NCBI GenBank assembly: GCA_036245805.1
Contig: BTRK01000006.1
Span: 30,694,901 to 30,758,900 of the forward strand
Direction: 5' to 3'
Length of the DNA: 64,000 nt
DNA from: Pristionchus mayeri
Taxonomy: Eukaryota; Nematoda; Chromadorea; Rhabditida; Neodiplogasteridae
The position numbers and the translations under genes were made by a program. Position 1 is the stretch's first letter. Every line of letters starts with the position of its first letter. The notes beneath the pieces were generated by a model, which was given only the letters and a program-made list of their open reading frames with translations, made no database searches and was not told where the DNA came from. Shown one piece after another: positions 12,591 to 23,384 of the stretch.

Positions 12591-13379
12591 CTAGAGGGCA
12601 AGAGGGGTGTTGTAGTAGACGGAAGAGGGATGGTTGCGGTGCTCCTCGAGGTTGCCCTGGGTCCCGTTTCCAATGCGGATCACAGTTCCTGCAAGGGACA
12701 GGTTAGGGTATGATACAGTATCCCTCTCCCTCTACAGTATACTCACCGGTAGGTCCCTGCTCGATGGCAGTGATGACTGATCCCGAAGAGTACGAGTTGC
12801 GAGCTCCAGGGGCTCCAGAGTTGTCGTAGTACCACGCGCGCTTTCCGTCGTAGTAGATGCCTTCAAAATAGCCATTGAGAAAAAAAGGTGAGGAGTCAGT
12901 GGGGATACGGTAGGTCACTCACCGCGGATGTTATCGTAGAATGCGGGTTTGCCAGCGAGCTGGGCCTGGATCTCGGCGGGGGCGAGGTATCTCTGTCCGT
13001 AGCCTGCACCGATCAGCTGGCTCTGCTGCTGCTGCTGGGCAATCTGCTGCTGCAAAGGATACGGTAAGTGGAGGCATCGGGAGGGGAGGGGTACTGTACC
13101 TGCTGAAGCTGCTGCAACTGCTGCAGTCCCTGCCGATATCCGGCCTCGTACTCGGCAGTGTATCCTCCAGCAGGGAGGGCTGCTCCTGTGGAACCAGCCT
13201 GAAGACCAGCCTGGTACTGGGCACCAGAGGCGAAGCCAGCGTTGTACTGCTGCTGGTAGCCGTAGTTCTGGTTCTGCAACGGGATACGGTAGGAGGGAAG
13301 AGAAGAGGAGAGGAGAGTACGGTAGGGAAGTGGGATGGCTTACGGAGGAGGAGGCGGAGCGTCCAGCGTTAATGGCCAT
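12591..13379 (-). CDS. Gln/Gly/Tyr-rich protein of unknown function (182 aa, 5 exons)
   Basis: Exons on the minus strand: 13379-13344, 13273-13100, 13049-12923, 12860-12747, 12688-12591. All phases agree (0,0,1,1) and the frame ends in TAG. Four very short introns (50-71 bp) separate them. The N-terminal half is low-complexity and rich in Q, Y, G and A (QNQNYGYQQQYNAGF, then LQQLQQLQQ and QQQQQS runs). The C-terminal half is better ordered, with GIYYDGKRAWYYDNSGAPG and TVIRIGNGTQGN. There is no signal peptide or membrane segment. The promoter has a TATA box 70 bp upstream and the 3' end an AATAAA, so this looks like a compact, possibly strongly expressed gene. The family is not recognised; composition alone would fit a structural or prion-like protein. 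Confidence 0.75.
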
Positions 13380-13448
13380 TGCTGAGGTAGTGACGAGTCG
13401 ACTCGAGGAAACGAGATGAGGTGTGAGGAGAGAAGGGAGATGAACCCA

Positions 13449-13455
13449 TTTTATA
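13449..13455 (-). promoter_or_regulatory. TATA box (TATAAAA) of the Gln/Gly/Tyr-rich gene
   Basis: The minus strand reads TATAAAATGGG, with its 3' end 70 nt upstream of the ATG at 13379. This leaves room for a start site about 30 nt downstream and a 5' UTR of roughly 40 nt. No other copy lies near this start codon. Confidence 0.55.
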
Positions 13456-13972
13456 CTCGATGAGGGAGGGATGAGAGAGTGGAGAGACCAAGGAGGACAC
13501 GGCGACTGCCTTTGTGCACGAGGACGTAAGGAAATGAGAGGATTCTCCAGGCCAAATAAGATAATGAATAGTAAAATGATTAATCGACGTGTGAATTTGA
13601 AAACGTAAATCGCTTCGTGAAATTTTCGTGATAGTTCTTAATAAATTAATGAACAATAATAACAATTAAAAAATTAAGAAAAATAACATAGTTGACGATG
13701 ATGTTATGATGCTACCGTAACTATGTACGCGGTGTGGTTTCTTCATCTGTTTTTTACTAAACTTCTGACGGTTGTTTTTAAAACTTTGCCTTTGAAATTT
13801 CATGCAAATTTCGCACTGTTATGTCTGGAATTTGATCGGATTCGCTCAGGTATGTACATATATGTCCTATCCTATGAGTTATTTTTATTAATAGGCTAAG
13901 TGTTGTTCTCGAGCTCTTTGATTTCAGTGTGGCCTCAGTAGAGTGTTCGCTCGTTCTCTTCACACTTCCATC

Positions 13973-16900
13973 ATGACTGTGACTCCCTCGAGTGAAGGGG
14001 AAGGGACCTCCAGCTCCATCCAGATTCCAGCCCGAGTTCGTGGAATGATGTTACTCGACAAGGAGCAATTCAGGTGTGTAGTTCTGTGGATCTTCTTCCT
14101 CCCTTCTACGGTTAAATTCTTTTCCAGGGCTTCCTTCAAGTTCCCGATTCTGAGGGTGGAGCCAAAGGAGGTCGGAAGATTGCGTGGTTGTCTGCTCAAA
14201 TACACGATCAAGCAGTTCGGCAAGTCGATCAAGGTACGACCGTCAAATTCTATTCTTCTTCTGATTCTTTTCTAACTGTTTATTGTACCATTCTTTTCAG
14301 CCCATAATGGATTCGGCCGACAAGCAGATGAAAATAATCGTGCTGAATCCAGATGTCGTCAATTCGGACGAGGTTTCTTTACAATTCGCTCATTCTGTTC
14401 ATGTGACCCATTCAGTCTGCAGTTTAGTTTCCTGTCCATGTTATACTGATGGCCTCAATATTAACTGCTTCTTGTCTTTCGCTGCCACTTCACTAAATGT
14501 GTCGTATTCAATGCCTCTTGATTGAGACTCGTCAAGAGATGCTTGCAGCTGTGGGCGGAGCGACGGGCAATGCAGACAGGAAGATCACTGTGAGATTATC
14601 CCCACTTTTCATACCTTATATCATCATTCGTTGTTGCAGTTATACACATTTCAAATTTAATACACTGCGATAACTGCATTTTTATGGGAACGATGTGGCA
14701 CATTTTATCGGGGCTCAACTACAACAGCCTAGGTAGGGGTACTTAGTACGGTATCAGAGGTATATACCGGATCGATAAACCGAGTCGGTGTGGTAAACTC
14801 GGCTTGAAATTACAATACTTAAGAATATATTTGAATCGTGGCTTGTATGCCTGTTGTTGGATCAAACTTGTTATTAAATGAGTTACTTTGCAGGAGGAGG
14901 AGTTCTCCCTCGGATTCGAGGAGTGGGATCAACGAGCGATCTTCCGTGCTGTCCTGCCCGATGGAATGGAATTCAGGTTTGTACTGTAGCAGTGGAATCT
15001 TTAACAGAAGATTGTTTCATATCTAAGAATAGGTCTAGCTAATCTTCTTACAATCGTTTATTCTGAATGTGTATTCCCAGCTCGTTCACTCAAACTGGCC
15101 ATCTCATCCATTGCAATCTCACCGATGAATTGGTGCCATATGGGAAGATAATCGGGGAGATCCTACTGGCGAAGAATGCCACTTGTCGGTCAGAGATCCA
15201 CCACTCATGAGTCGCACACATTTTTCTATTTATCGATTGCAGGACAGTAGTGAACAAACCGGACATGATCTCGAACGCCTTCAGAACATTTGAGGTAAAC
15301 ATTTTGCAAATGTTTTATTTTATTTTTTCTGCTGATCTCAACATCAAAACTATTCGATTAAGCGTATTTTCTGCAACCATAGTGTCGTTGTCTGTTGATA
15401 TTCAAAATGTAAATGATGTAGGTGGAATTGCTGGCGGGAGAGGGGGATTACGTGGTGGATACCATCGAGGACGGAGTCAAGTATCGCATGGATTTCACCA
15501 AAGTTAGAATCTCTTATCTTTCCTCTTTCGAAATTCGAGGCGAAGGAAAACACGTATGGTAATTGCCTGGCAGGTCTTCTGGAACTCTCGCCTCTCTCAC
15601 GAGCATTCCCGTGTGATCAAGCAACTGTCGCCCTCCTCCCTCGGTACGATCGACATGTTGCATTTTCCCCTTAAATGAGACAGACATCGATTATCGAAAG
15701 GGGTTTACGATCGATCACTCTCTAGGCAGTTGTTATATTTATTCTTTTGTTATTGATAACTATACAATCGCCTCTAATTTTAGTGTTCGACGCGTGTGCA
15801 GGCATCGGCCCCTTCGTGATTCCCGCTGCAAGGAAGCATAGTCAGTTCGAGTTTTAATACATTTATTAGCGATGCATCTAAACTTTCACAATTATCACTT
15901 TCACTTTGCTGCTTTACACGAGTGATAATTGAATTGACCTCCAATATTGAGATGCGCCGGAAGTGATATTGGCGAATGACCTCAATCCAGAGAGTGTTCG
16001 CTGGCTGAAGGAGAATATGAAGATCAATCGGGTTCGCATTTTTTGTTGCTCAGTGGCACTATAATGGGTACACTGATCTAACTTTTTTTTACTGTTCCGT
16101 TAGTTCGGAGCCATGAGCTCTGAAGATGCTAGAACTTAGAAAGTAAATATTGCCACTTCTACAGTAGTCGTTGCAGGTAAAGGAAAGTGCGATCGAAGTA
16201 TTTAACGAAGACGCGGCTGCATTCATTCGAGGGCCAGTTGCAGAGTGCATAAGGAAGCACGAGGTGAGGAGTACGGTAGATTGAGGGGATCAATGGTTGT
16301 GAGTGGTGTGTGGGAGTGCATCTACGGTGGGAGTGAAATGGAAGTGGAATGCTCATTGCAGTCTCTGGCAGTGTCTTCCCGTCCCGATGCAGCTCGCATC
16401 ATCATGAATCTCCCCGCACTCGCTGTCACTTTCCTCCCCGCATTCAGGTAACCTGCTATATTCCGTCTCACAATCCACCAACACTTACGATTGTAGACCA
16501 TAGTTGTCCAACACTGGCGGCGAGGTGTTTTCAGACCATGACCTAGTTGAGGGGGGAAGTGCTCAACCATGAATAGGGGGTCATGGTCAAAAATCGATAG
16601 GTAGGTCAAGATTAGGTACCATACCCAATCAATAGTACAGTACCCACAGATACCGTATACAACTACCGTAACCCTTGATTATCGCAAACTAACTTTATTT
16701 TCAAAAAGTCCTGGTACCGTGTCTAATCGATTGTACAGTACCCAAGTAACTACCGTAACCCAGTTCCGTGGGTCAGATCCAGTTCCTTGGGTCAAACTTT
16801 TTTTCTAAAACTCCAAAATCGGGCAAAAAAATAGTTTAAATGTCCTTCCGTATCTCTAATTATTGTAGAATCACTTTATGATCGATTTGGAATTTTTAGA

Positions 16901-19900
16901 AAATTTTTCGAATTTTTTTGAAAAATGTTTGACCCACGGAACTGGATGTGACCCACGGAACTGGGTTACGGTAGTTACTTGGGTACTGTACAATCGATTA
17001 GACACGGTACCAGGACTTTTTGAAAATAAAGTTAGTTTGCGATAATTAAGGGTTACGGTAGTTGTATACGGTATCTGTGGGTACTGTACTATTGATTGGG
17101 TATGGTACCTAGTCTTTACCTACCATTGGCCTACCAATCGATTTTTGACCATGAACCCCTATTCATGTTTGAGCACTTCCCCCCTCAACTAGAGGGGGGA
17201 AGTGCTCAACCATGAATAGGGGGTCGTGGGGGTCGCCGCCGGCGTGGGCAACTATGTTGTAGACTCTTCCAGTCAACTATTAGTGCACGATTGTTCTTTT
17301 GAATTATATAAACAGAGCTTATCCTACACCCTTTAACTGAATAATTGACTAACTGAAAATAAAAACCCGATTGTTGTTTCATCTTTGGAGAAGGCTGAGA
17401 TGGTAGCTCTCTTCAGAGGAATGCTGCATCCTCCGTCTCCTAGCAGCGAGGGAAGAAGAAACGAGACAGAAGAACCTTTCCCAGTCATTATCTACTGCTA
17501 TCTATTCGCCAAAGTGAGTGGGAGGGAGGGTGCAGACTTCATACATTCTGGATGCCATCTTTTTCAGTAGCATTTATGTTACTATGTAGAAAAAAGACAA
17601 GATGTCTGTCTGTCCGTTCGTCTGTTTGTGTGTTTGTTTGTCTGTCACGCTCTCCGTTTTCGCTCATAACTCGCTTCAAACTCATCGTACGCCTACAACT
17701 AGGGTACCAATCGACTCCACTCGGCGAGCTCTTTCAAAGTCGATAATGATTGCGTCATCATGACGTCATATTGCATCATCACTACGCAATATCTCGTTTT
17801 TTCCTCATAACTCGCTTTAAACTTAACCTAGAACTGTAATTCCTTGACCAGTCCGATCCCCAGGCTCGGCACTTATAAAATCGATAATGATTGCGTCATC
17901 ATGACGTCATATTTCATCATCACTATGCAATATCCCGTTTTTTCCTCATATCTCGATTCTAACTCATCGTACACCTACAAGTAAGGTACCATACAACTCC
18001 CCTTGACGAAATCTTTCTATTGCGTCACCGATTTCATCATCATTACGTAATGATGATGCAATAATGCAATATCTCGGCTCCCAGCCAACACCCAGACCTC
18101 GGACCTTGACCATTCGACTCCCCAGAGTGAGCTCTTTCAAAATTTGGTATTACATCATCATTATGCAACATGATGCAATAATAGATTTTTGGCCATAAAT
18201 CGCTTCAAAGTGGTCGCCCAGACCCCGGACCTTGACCATTCGACTCCCCAGAGTCAGCTATTTCAAAATTTGGTATTACATCATCATTATGCAACTTGAT
18301 GAAATAATCGCTTTTTGGCCATAACTCGCTCCAATGTGGTCGCCCAGATCCCGGACCTTGACCATTGGACTCCCCAGAGTCAGCTATTTCAAAATTTGGT
18401 ATTACATCATTATTGTGCAATATGATGCAATAATAGTTTGTTGGCCATAAATCGCTTTAAAGTGGTTGCCCAGACGCCGGACCTTGACCATTCGACTCCC
18501 CAGAGTCAGCTATTTCAAAATTTGGTATTACATCATTATTGTGCAACATGATGCAATAATAGTTTGTTGGCCATAAATCGCTTTAAAGTGGTTGCCCAGA
18601 CGCCGGACCTTGACCATTCGACTCCCCAGAGTCAGATCTTTCTAAATTTGGAATTACATCATCATTATGCAACTTGATGAAATAATCGCTTTTTGGCCAT
18701 AAATCGCTCCAATGTGGTCGCCCAGATCCCGGACCTTCACCATTCGACTCCCCAGAGTCAGCTATTTCAAAATTTGGTATTACATCATCATTATGCAACT
18801 TGATGAAATAATCGCTTTTTGGCCATAACTCGCTCCAATGTGGTCGCCCAGATCCCGGACCTTCACCATTGGACTCCCCAGAGTCAGCTATTTCAAAATT
18901 TGGTATTACATCATTATTGTGCAACATGATGCAATAATAGTTTGTTGGCCATAAATCGCTTTAAAGTGATTGCCCAGACGCCGGACCTTCACCATTCGAC
19001 TCCCAAATATGCTTCCCAGCCTGCTCTCACTCCCCGCAGCGTGAGCTTTGTGAAAGGCCTCACGAGCCTTTTACAACGTTTTAAGCAGGCTCTCACCAGT
19101 CGCTTACAATTATATTTTCATGCATAAAACTGGTGCCAAACGTGGTTGACTGACATTCAATGCGGAATTTATACAAAAATGCTTCCCCACCTGCTCTCAC
19201 TCCCCGCAGCGTGAGCGTTGTGAAAGGCTCGTGAGGCCTCGGGCGATCCGAAAAAGTTGGAATGGGGCTTCGCCAACGTTTTAAGCAGGCTCTCACCAGT
19301 CCTGTACAACATTTATCCTTATCACACAACCCCGCGAACCACGTAGCGACGTAAGGTCGCTAGTTACAGTATCTCTCATCTCACTGATGTCAAGATATTC
19401 TTTGACTGCAGGCACACGAGGACGTGGATGCAGAGTGGTATGTGAAGAGAGCGAAGGAGATGGTCGAAGAGCAGATGAAGTGGGAGGGAGTGGAGATACG
19501 GTGAGGAGAGAGGGGGGGGGTCTAGTTGCTAGAATGGTGAAAGAGGGCGAGAAAAGAGGAGAACAATAGTGCCCTGAACCAGTGCATGGTAAATAATTAC
19601 TCCTTTCGCATTGTGACAACTAGAAGATGTATTCATATGCTCATGGTACGCTACGAAAGAAGTAATGGGAATTGATTTGCAGTACTGCTCATCGAGTGAG
19701 GACAGTCTCGAGTCGAAAGGAGATGTTCTGCATGGAAATTGTCGTGCCATGGGCATTGATGAGGAGTGAGGAGAAGGAGGTGCGGAGAGAATAGGGAGCA
19801 CTCATTCACCATCTCTCCCCTTTGATCACCTTCCATAAATTCAACAGTGGTGCTTACTTCGAATGGACACCAATTCGAAAATTCGTTTCTCTTGTGTGCT

Positions 19901-20050
19901 GAATCCGTTATCATGCCGTAATGATACAATGTTTTTTAAAGATACGCAATGAACAAATTAACCATTATATATACCGCAAACATTTTTCAGGAGGAAGTTG
20001 GAAGCAGCGAGGAGCCAAGTGCAAAGAGATCAAAGACCAGCGAAAATTGA
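13973..20050 (+). CDS. trm5: tRNA (guanine-37-N1)-methyltransferase, TRM5/TRMT5 type (462 aa, 17 exons)
   Basis: Methylates G37 next to the anticodon using S-adenosylmethionine, preventing frameshifting. Exons: 13973-14073, 14128-14233, 14301-14372, 14527-14589, 14894-14976, 15081-15188, 15243-15294, 15422-15502, 15574-15643, 15784-15840, 15952-16031, 16177-16263, 16362-16447, 17417-17513, 19412-19500, 19683-19779, 19991-20050. All phases agree. Family landmarks: FKFPILRVEPKEVGRLRG near residue 35; TGHLIHCNL; KPDMISNAFRTFE; the SAM-binding motif FDACAGIGPF at about 247-256; ILANDLNP; and the catalytic NLPA at about 336-339. The C-terminus has HRVRTVSSRKEMFCMEIV and a charged tail with KRSKTS. 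Intron 13 holds a fold-back element and intron 14 a satellite array, yet the reading frame is intact. An AATAAA lies at 20154. The protein may serve cytosol and mitochondria, as elsewhere, but no clear presequence is seen. Confidence 0.95.
16494..17268. mobile_element. Fold-back (long inverted repeat) element in trm5 intron 13
   Basis: The core 16546-17189 is a near-perfect palindrome. Both ends carry GTTGAGGGGGGAAGTGCTC as terminal inverted repeats, bordered by TA on each side. Arms contain repeated TACGGTAGTT and GGTACTGTA words. Outside the core, weaker inverted homology continues (GTAGACCATAGTTGTCCAAC at about 16495, its complement near 17265), and a third copy of the terminus sits at 17192-17225. 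No coding capacity is seen. The TA borders suggest a Tc1/mariner-type non-autonomous element; that is inference. Confidence 0.85.
17555..18101. repeat. Diverged repeat arm with CTGT microsatellite in trm5 intron 14
   Basis: The segment starts with a TCTGTCTGTC tract (about 17600-17645), followed by repeated phrases such as CTCATAACTCGCTT and ATGATTGCGTCATCATGACG. The inverse arrangement (GACAGACAGACAG tract preceded by GAGTTACAGCGATTTGAAG) occurs at 56880-56960, so it belongs to the same dispersed family. Confidence 0.65.
18102..19000. repeat. 126-bp satellite, about eight copies, in trm5 intron 14
   Basis: The phrase GGACCTT(G/C)ACCATT recurs at about 18102, 18227, 18353, 18479, 18604, 18731, 18857 and 18983, a period of 125-127 bp. 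Units share TTTGGTATTACATCAT and TTGGCCATAA. The period is a multiple of three, so minus-strand frames stay open as 42-residue repeats (DVIPNFEIADSGESNGQ). That frame is a by-product of the period, not evidence of a gene. Confidence 0.92.
19001..19345. repeat. Dispersed repeat shared with the 56-kb inverted repeat
   Basis: Contains GCTCTCACTCCCCGCAGCGTGAGC, GAGGCCTCGGGCGATCCG and ACAACCCCGCGAACCACG, in two partial copies. The same sentences reappear at 55999-56470 in the arms of the inverted repeat beyond sos, so both belong to one repeat family. Confidence 0.85.
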
Positions 20051-20153
20051 GTTTAAAACTATTTAAATATCGTTGTGTTTAATTGTTGTTGGAAGAATCT
20101 TATGCATACGGTCAGTTGTTACGTTATTCTTGGTTTGGCTTCTTTGTTTATTC

Positions 20154-20159
20154 AATAAA
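20154..20159 (+). terminator. Poly(A) signal AATAAA of trm5
   Basis: AATAAA about 105 nt after the trm5 stop codon and before the next gene's start; the following T-rich run fits a downstream element. Confidence 0.5.
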
Positions 20160-20392
20160 CTTTTTTTTCTTCGAATTTTCCACATTGCTCTACACATTGT
20201 TGAGGTTGAACACCTGATGATTTACCTGAGAGGAAGTCTGTATTTTGTGTTAACTGCTGTAGATAGTGGATGCTTGGGCGATCTCTCGAGTGCAGCTGCA
20301 GTAGGGGGAATGCTGCCAGATGGAGACTGCAGCAAGCGAGGTGACGAGTTAAGGGGCCCTTCGAATATCCTTTGAAGAGGAGAAGGTAGCAG

Positions 20393-22933
20393 ATGTGTTG
20401 CACATCCTTTGGGCGTCCACCACTAATTCCATCATTTTGTATTTTAAATTGTAGATGGATATCTGCATTTCCATCGTTCAAAATTGCGAGTCTGCGAAGG
20501 ATTATTGCAGAGAGAACATCGAACAAGTAAATTCATTTTTATTGGTTCTAATATCCATTAGCGATGCATATCTGGTGGTGGAATATCATGCTGCATCTGG
20601 AGTAAGCCGGTGGATGTTTGCGTGACTTCATTTATTTGAGTTTCAATGAATCGCGTGTGCACGAGATCGGGCCAGATCTGGCTGCACTCGAGTGGTTGAT
20701 GGAGTGTGGAGCAACCAAGGTGGGGGAAGGATTCAGGGGAGAAGGAGAGTTAAGGATCCTGCCTCCCATCGGGCAGTCTTACTGGAGCAGATTTCACTAT
20801 CAGTCTATTACAGTTTCTGATACTGCTCAAGTTGTAGTAGACTGACAGTCAGATATTGATGGTTGATCTCAGGTGGAAATGTCAGATGGAACTGCGATAA
20901 GCAGTCAACGAGAGATGCGCACCTACCTCAAGCAGAAGATGGACCCCGCATTGGTGGGCGGCATTCCAATGTTTTCTATATTAATTGAATCAAATCTCCA
21001 AATAAGAAACGTATTCAATCTAATAAAATGGTGTTTAGTCCGTGCGTGTCTCTCATGCCTCTTCCTCTTCTCATTCCTCCCTTCGCACTCTCTCTCGTGG
21101 AGACAACGCATTCACGAAGAAGTGGCCGAATGCACCCAAAGGTGAGAGATGAAGAGATGGAGAGGAGAGAGAAAGAGTAGATGATCAGGATTAGTAAGAG
21201 AGGACCTCGGTGACCTCGGTCGCGAAAGGTAACGTTCCCTAGAAGCACTTTGGACAGCAGGGTTACGTAGTCCTAGCAGTAGTCGGCCTCACCGCACTAC
21301 ACCACCTAGCGTAGTCGTTCACGACTGTAAAATCGCTTGACGTGGCTGCACCTTTACCTTTACCTTTTTAGTAAGAGAGGAATATAAGCAGCCAGAGTGA
21401 GAATTCCTCTTCTGTTTCCATTCTCCCCGTCGTTAGCAATTCTCCCTCTCTTATCGTTTCTTAGAATGCAAAGATGAGTGATGGTAGGTGTGTATCTCGA
21501 CAAGGTGGACGCTTCTGACTCGGCCATTGCCAATGAGGGATTCAAATATCTCAGAGAGGTTCGTTCGCGTATGCATTTAAAGAATTTGTTTTCCAATCAT
21601 TAGGAATTTGCAAAAAATTTATTCGATTAAAAAACGTCCATTATGGAAATTATATTTTGTCGTTGTATTTTACTCATTGTATGGGTCATACACTAAATAC
21701 CTGTGATATGTAATAAATTCGACCTTCATTTGAGATGAATTTCTTTTATCCAATAGTCATCATGCAGGTTCATTCCTTACACAAACTGAAGCTCAACTTC
21801 TGTGACTACTTCGGCGATGAGGCACTCAGGGAATTGGCAGGGGGGAGACCAGCAAATACACTCGAAGACATTGTGAGTCACTGGATGGAAGAGCTATTAC
21901 GAATATACACATTCTATATATTGAATGAGAGTACGAAGAATGCGAAGTCTAAAAGAATCCTAGTCTTTTAGACTTCGCAATCTTCAAAAAAGTTCCCGGT
22001 ATTGTAAATGGAAATGGCTAGCATTAAACCATTTCATTATATTATAATAAGTGGTCGTGTTAAGGAGATAGTTCTGAATCCGTCAGTATCCGACGGCGCC
22101 GTCTACTCGCTCACGAGGTTGACTGCCCTCCGAAGGTATGCCATTTCAACCTTTCATCGCAGTTTAAACCAGATTCCTTCACTATTTATAGCATTCTACA
22201 TCACATCATTTGTATTTTTCAAAAGTTATCTTAATTCTATTTTATTAGGGTGTCTCATAAGTTTAGAATATCCTATCATCACTTTTAAAGTTGTTTTAGA
22301 TACTATAGGCTAGCGAAGGCCTAAAATATATTCGAAAAAAATACATCTGGCCCAAAAATTGTATACTTGGATTTCGAATTTTCCATTTTTTCAACAAATT
22401 GAATAACAGTACAACAAATGTTAATATATTAGTAGATAGTTGCTGAATACACCATGCACATGTGGCTCTCCTAGAATCTATCGCAAGGGAAGTAGAAAAG
22501 CAAAACGAAGTGCTCAAAAAATTAAGATTTTCAAAGATTGCGTCATCACTATGCAACGCATGCAGGAGATAATGGCATTGCGTACAATTTCTTCCTCGGC
22601 CACTATCTATGTACAATTATTTTTGGTCCTAACGCCAATGACAAACGTAGGAGATGGATTGAAAAAAAATGTGTAAAGACTTACGGTACACCCTAATAAT
22701 TGAGCCCTTCATAATCATGAGTGTAGTAATCACTCTCAGGGCTCACTTCTACTTCCTTCCCTACGTCTCCAATCGAACTGCCTTCATCAGAGCCATCAAA
22801 ATCGCCATTCCGAGGCATCTTCCCTTTTTCACATATCATGAGATGGAAATCAAATTTGTTTAGATGTACGGTGACTTTCCCCGAAGCGACGCGCATCGGC
22901 TATGGTTACGATGAGAAGGAGTTGGAGAAGTAG
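20393..22933 (+). CDS. DMAC2L / ATP synthase subunit s-like mitochondrial protein (235 aa, 9 exons)
   Basis: Leucine-rich-repeat-like mitochondrial protein; vertebrate relatives (DMAC2L/ATP5S, DMAC2) are inner-membrane assembly or coupling factors. Exons: 20393-20526, 20641-20719, 20873-20953, 21120-21141, 21488-21558, 21768-21872, 22065-22135, 22740-22814, 22864-22933. All phases agree. Family features: VHEIGPDLAALEWLMECGAT (about 50-69), VDASDSAIANEGFKYLRE, HSLHKLKLNFCDYFGDEAL, LTRLTALRR and the ending AIPRCTVTFP. The first 45 residues are Arg/Ser/hydrophobic and acid-poor (SFKIASLRRIIAERTS), fitting a mitochondrial presequence. Exon 4 is 22 nt. The last intron (22815-22863) needs a GC donor (AG|GCATCT) with an AG acceptor; it restores frame exactly and recovers the family C-terminus. 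The start codon is my choice, as no upstream in-frame evidence was found. Identity is by pattern similarity; DMAC2 rather than DMAC2L is possible. Confidence 0.8.
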
Positions 22934-23384
22934 ATCAATCGATCCGAGAATCACTATGCTAGGAATACAGTAATGGAGAGTAAATGTTTACTTCCTGAGG
23001 ACCACGTGACTCGTGACTTGCAACGACAATTGAACATTCTCGACATGGTTCTTTTTTTGCTGTTATAGGATTACTGTTGTCTTGTTCTCGGATTTTTTTG
23101 TTGAATAGAGTAGATAATAGGTTGTTGATTCTAACTATTATTAATGAGTGTAGTTCTTTGCGAATACGGGTGATTGTAAATCCTTTATCAAACTGTATCG
23201 AGCGTATGAAAGGATAAATTATCTAGATTGATCGAAGCGCAGTTGCACTCGATTTCACATTACCACGTTATAGATAGTGGGATAGGGTGGAGGTATTCGT
23301 TTGTGCAGATTAGTCTTCCGAGCAGTGGATGGGGACAGCTCCTTTGTGGATGGTATGCCTTGATTGTGATGTAGTGGTAGATGT
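22934..23384. other. Intergenic stretch between convergent genes
   Basis: Separates the DMAC2L-like gene (+) from the bZIP gene (minus), which point at each other. No exon or clear poly(A) signal was recognised. Confidence 0.5.

Noticed and set aside
12941..13372. 143-codon plus-strand frame
   Set aside because: Antisense shadow of the GC-rich coding exons of the Gln/Gly/Tyr-rich gene.
18205..18927. Minus-strand repeat protein with 42-residue units
   Set aside because: Lies wholly within a trm5 intron satellite, is interrupted between arrays and has no splice or start context; listed only as a low-priority check.
17555..19000. CRISPR-like array
   Set aside because: Period of 126 bp with the whole unit repeated and no unique spacers, in eukaryotic DNA; it is a satellite.
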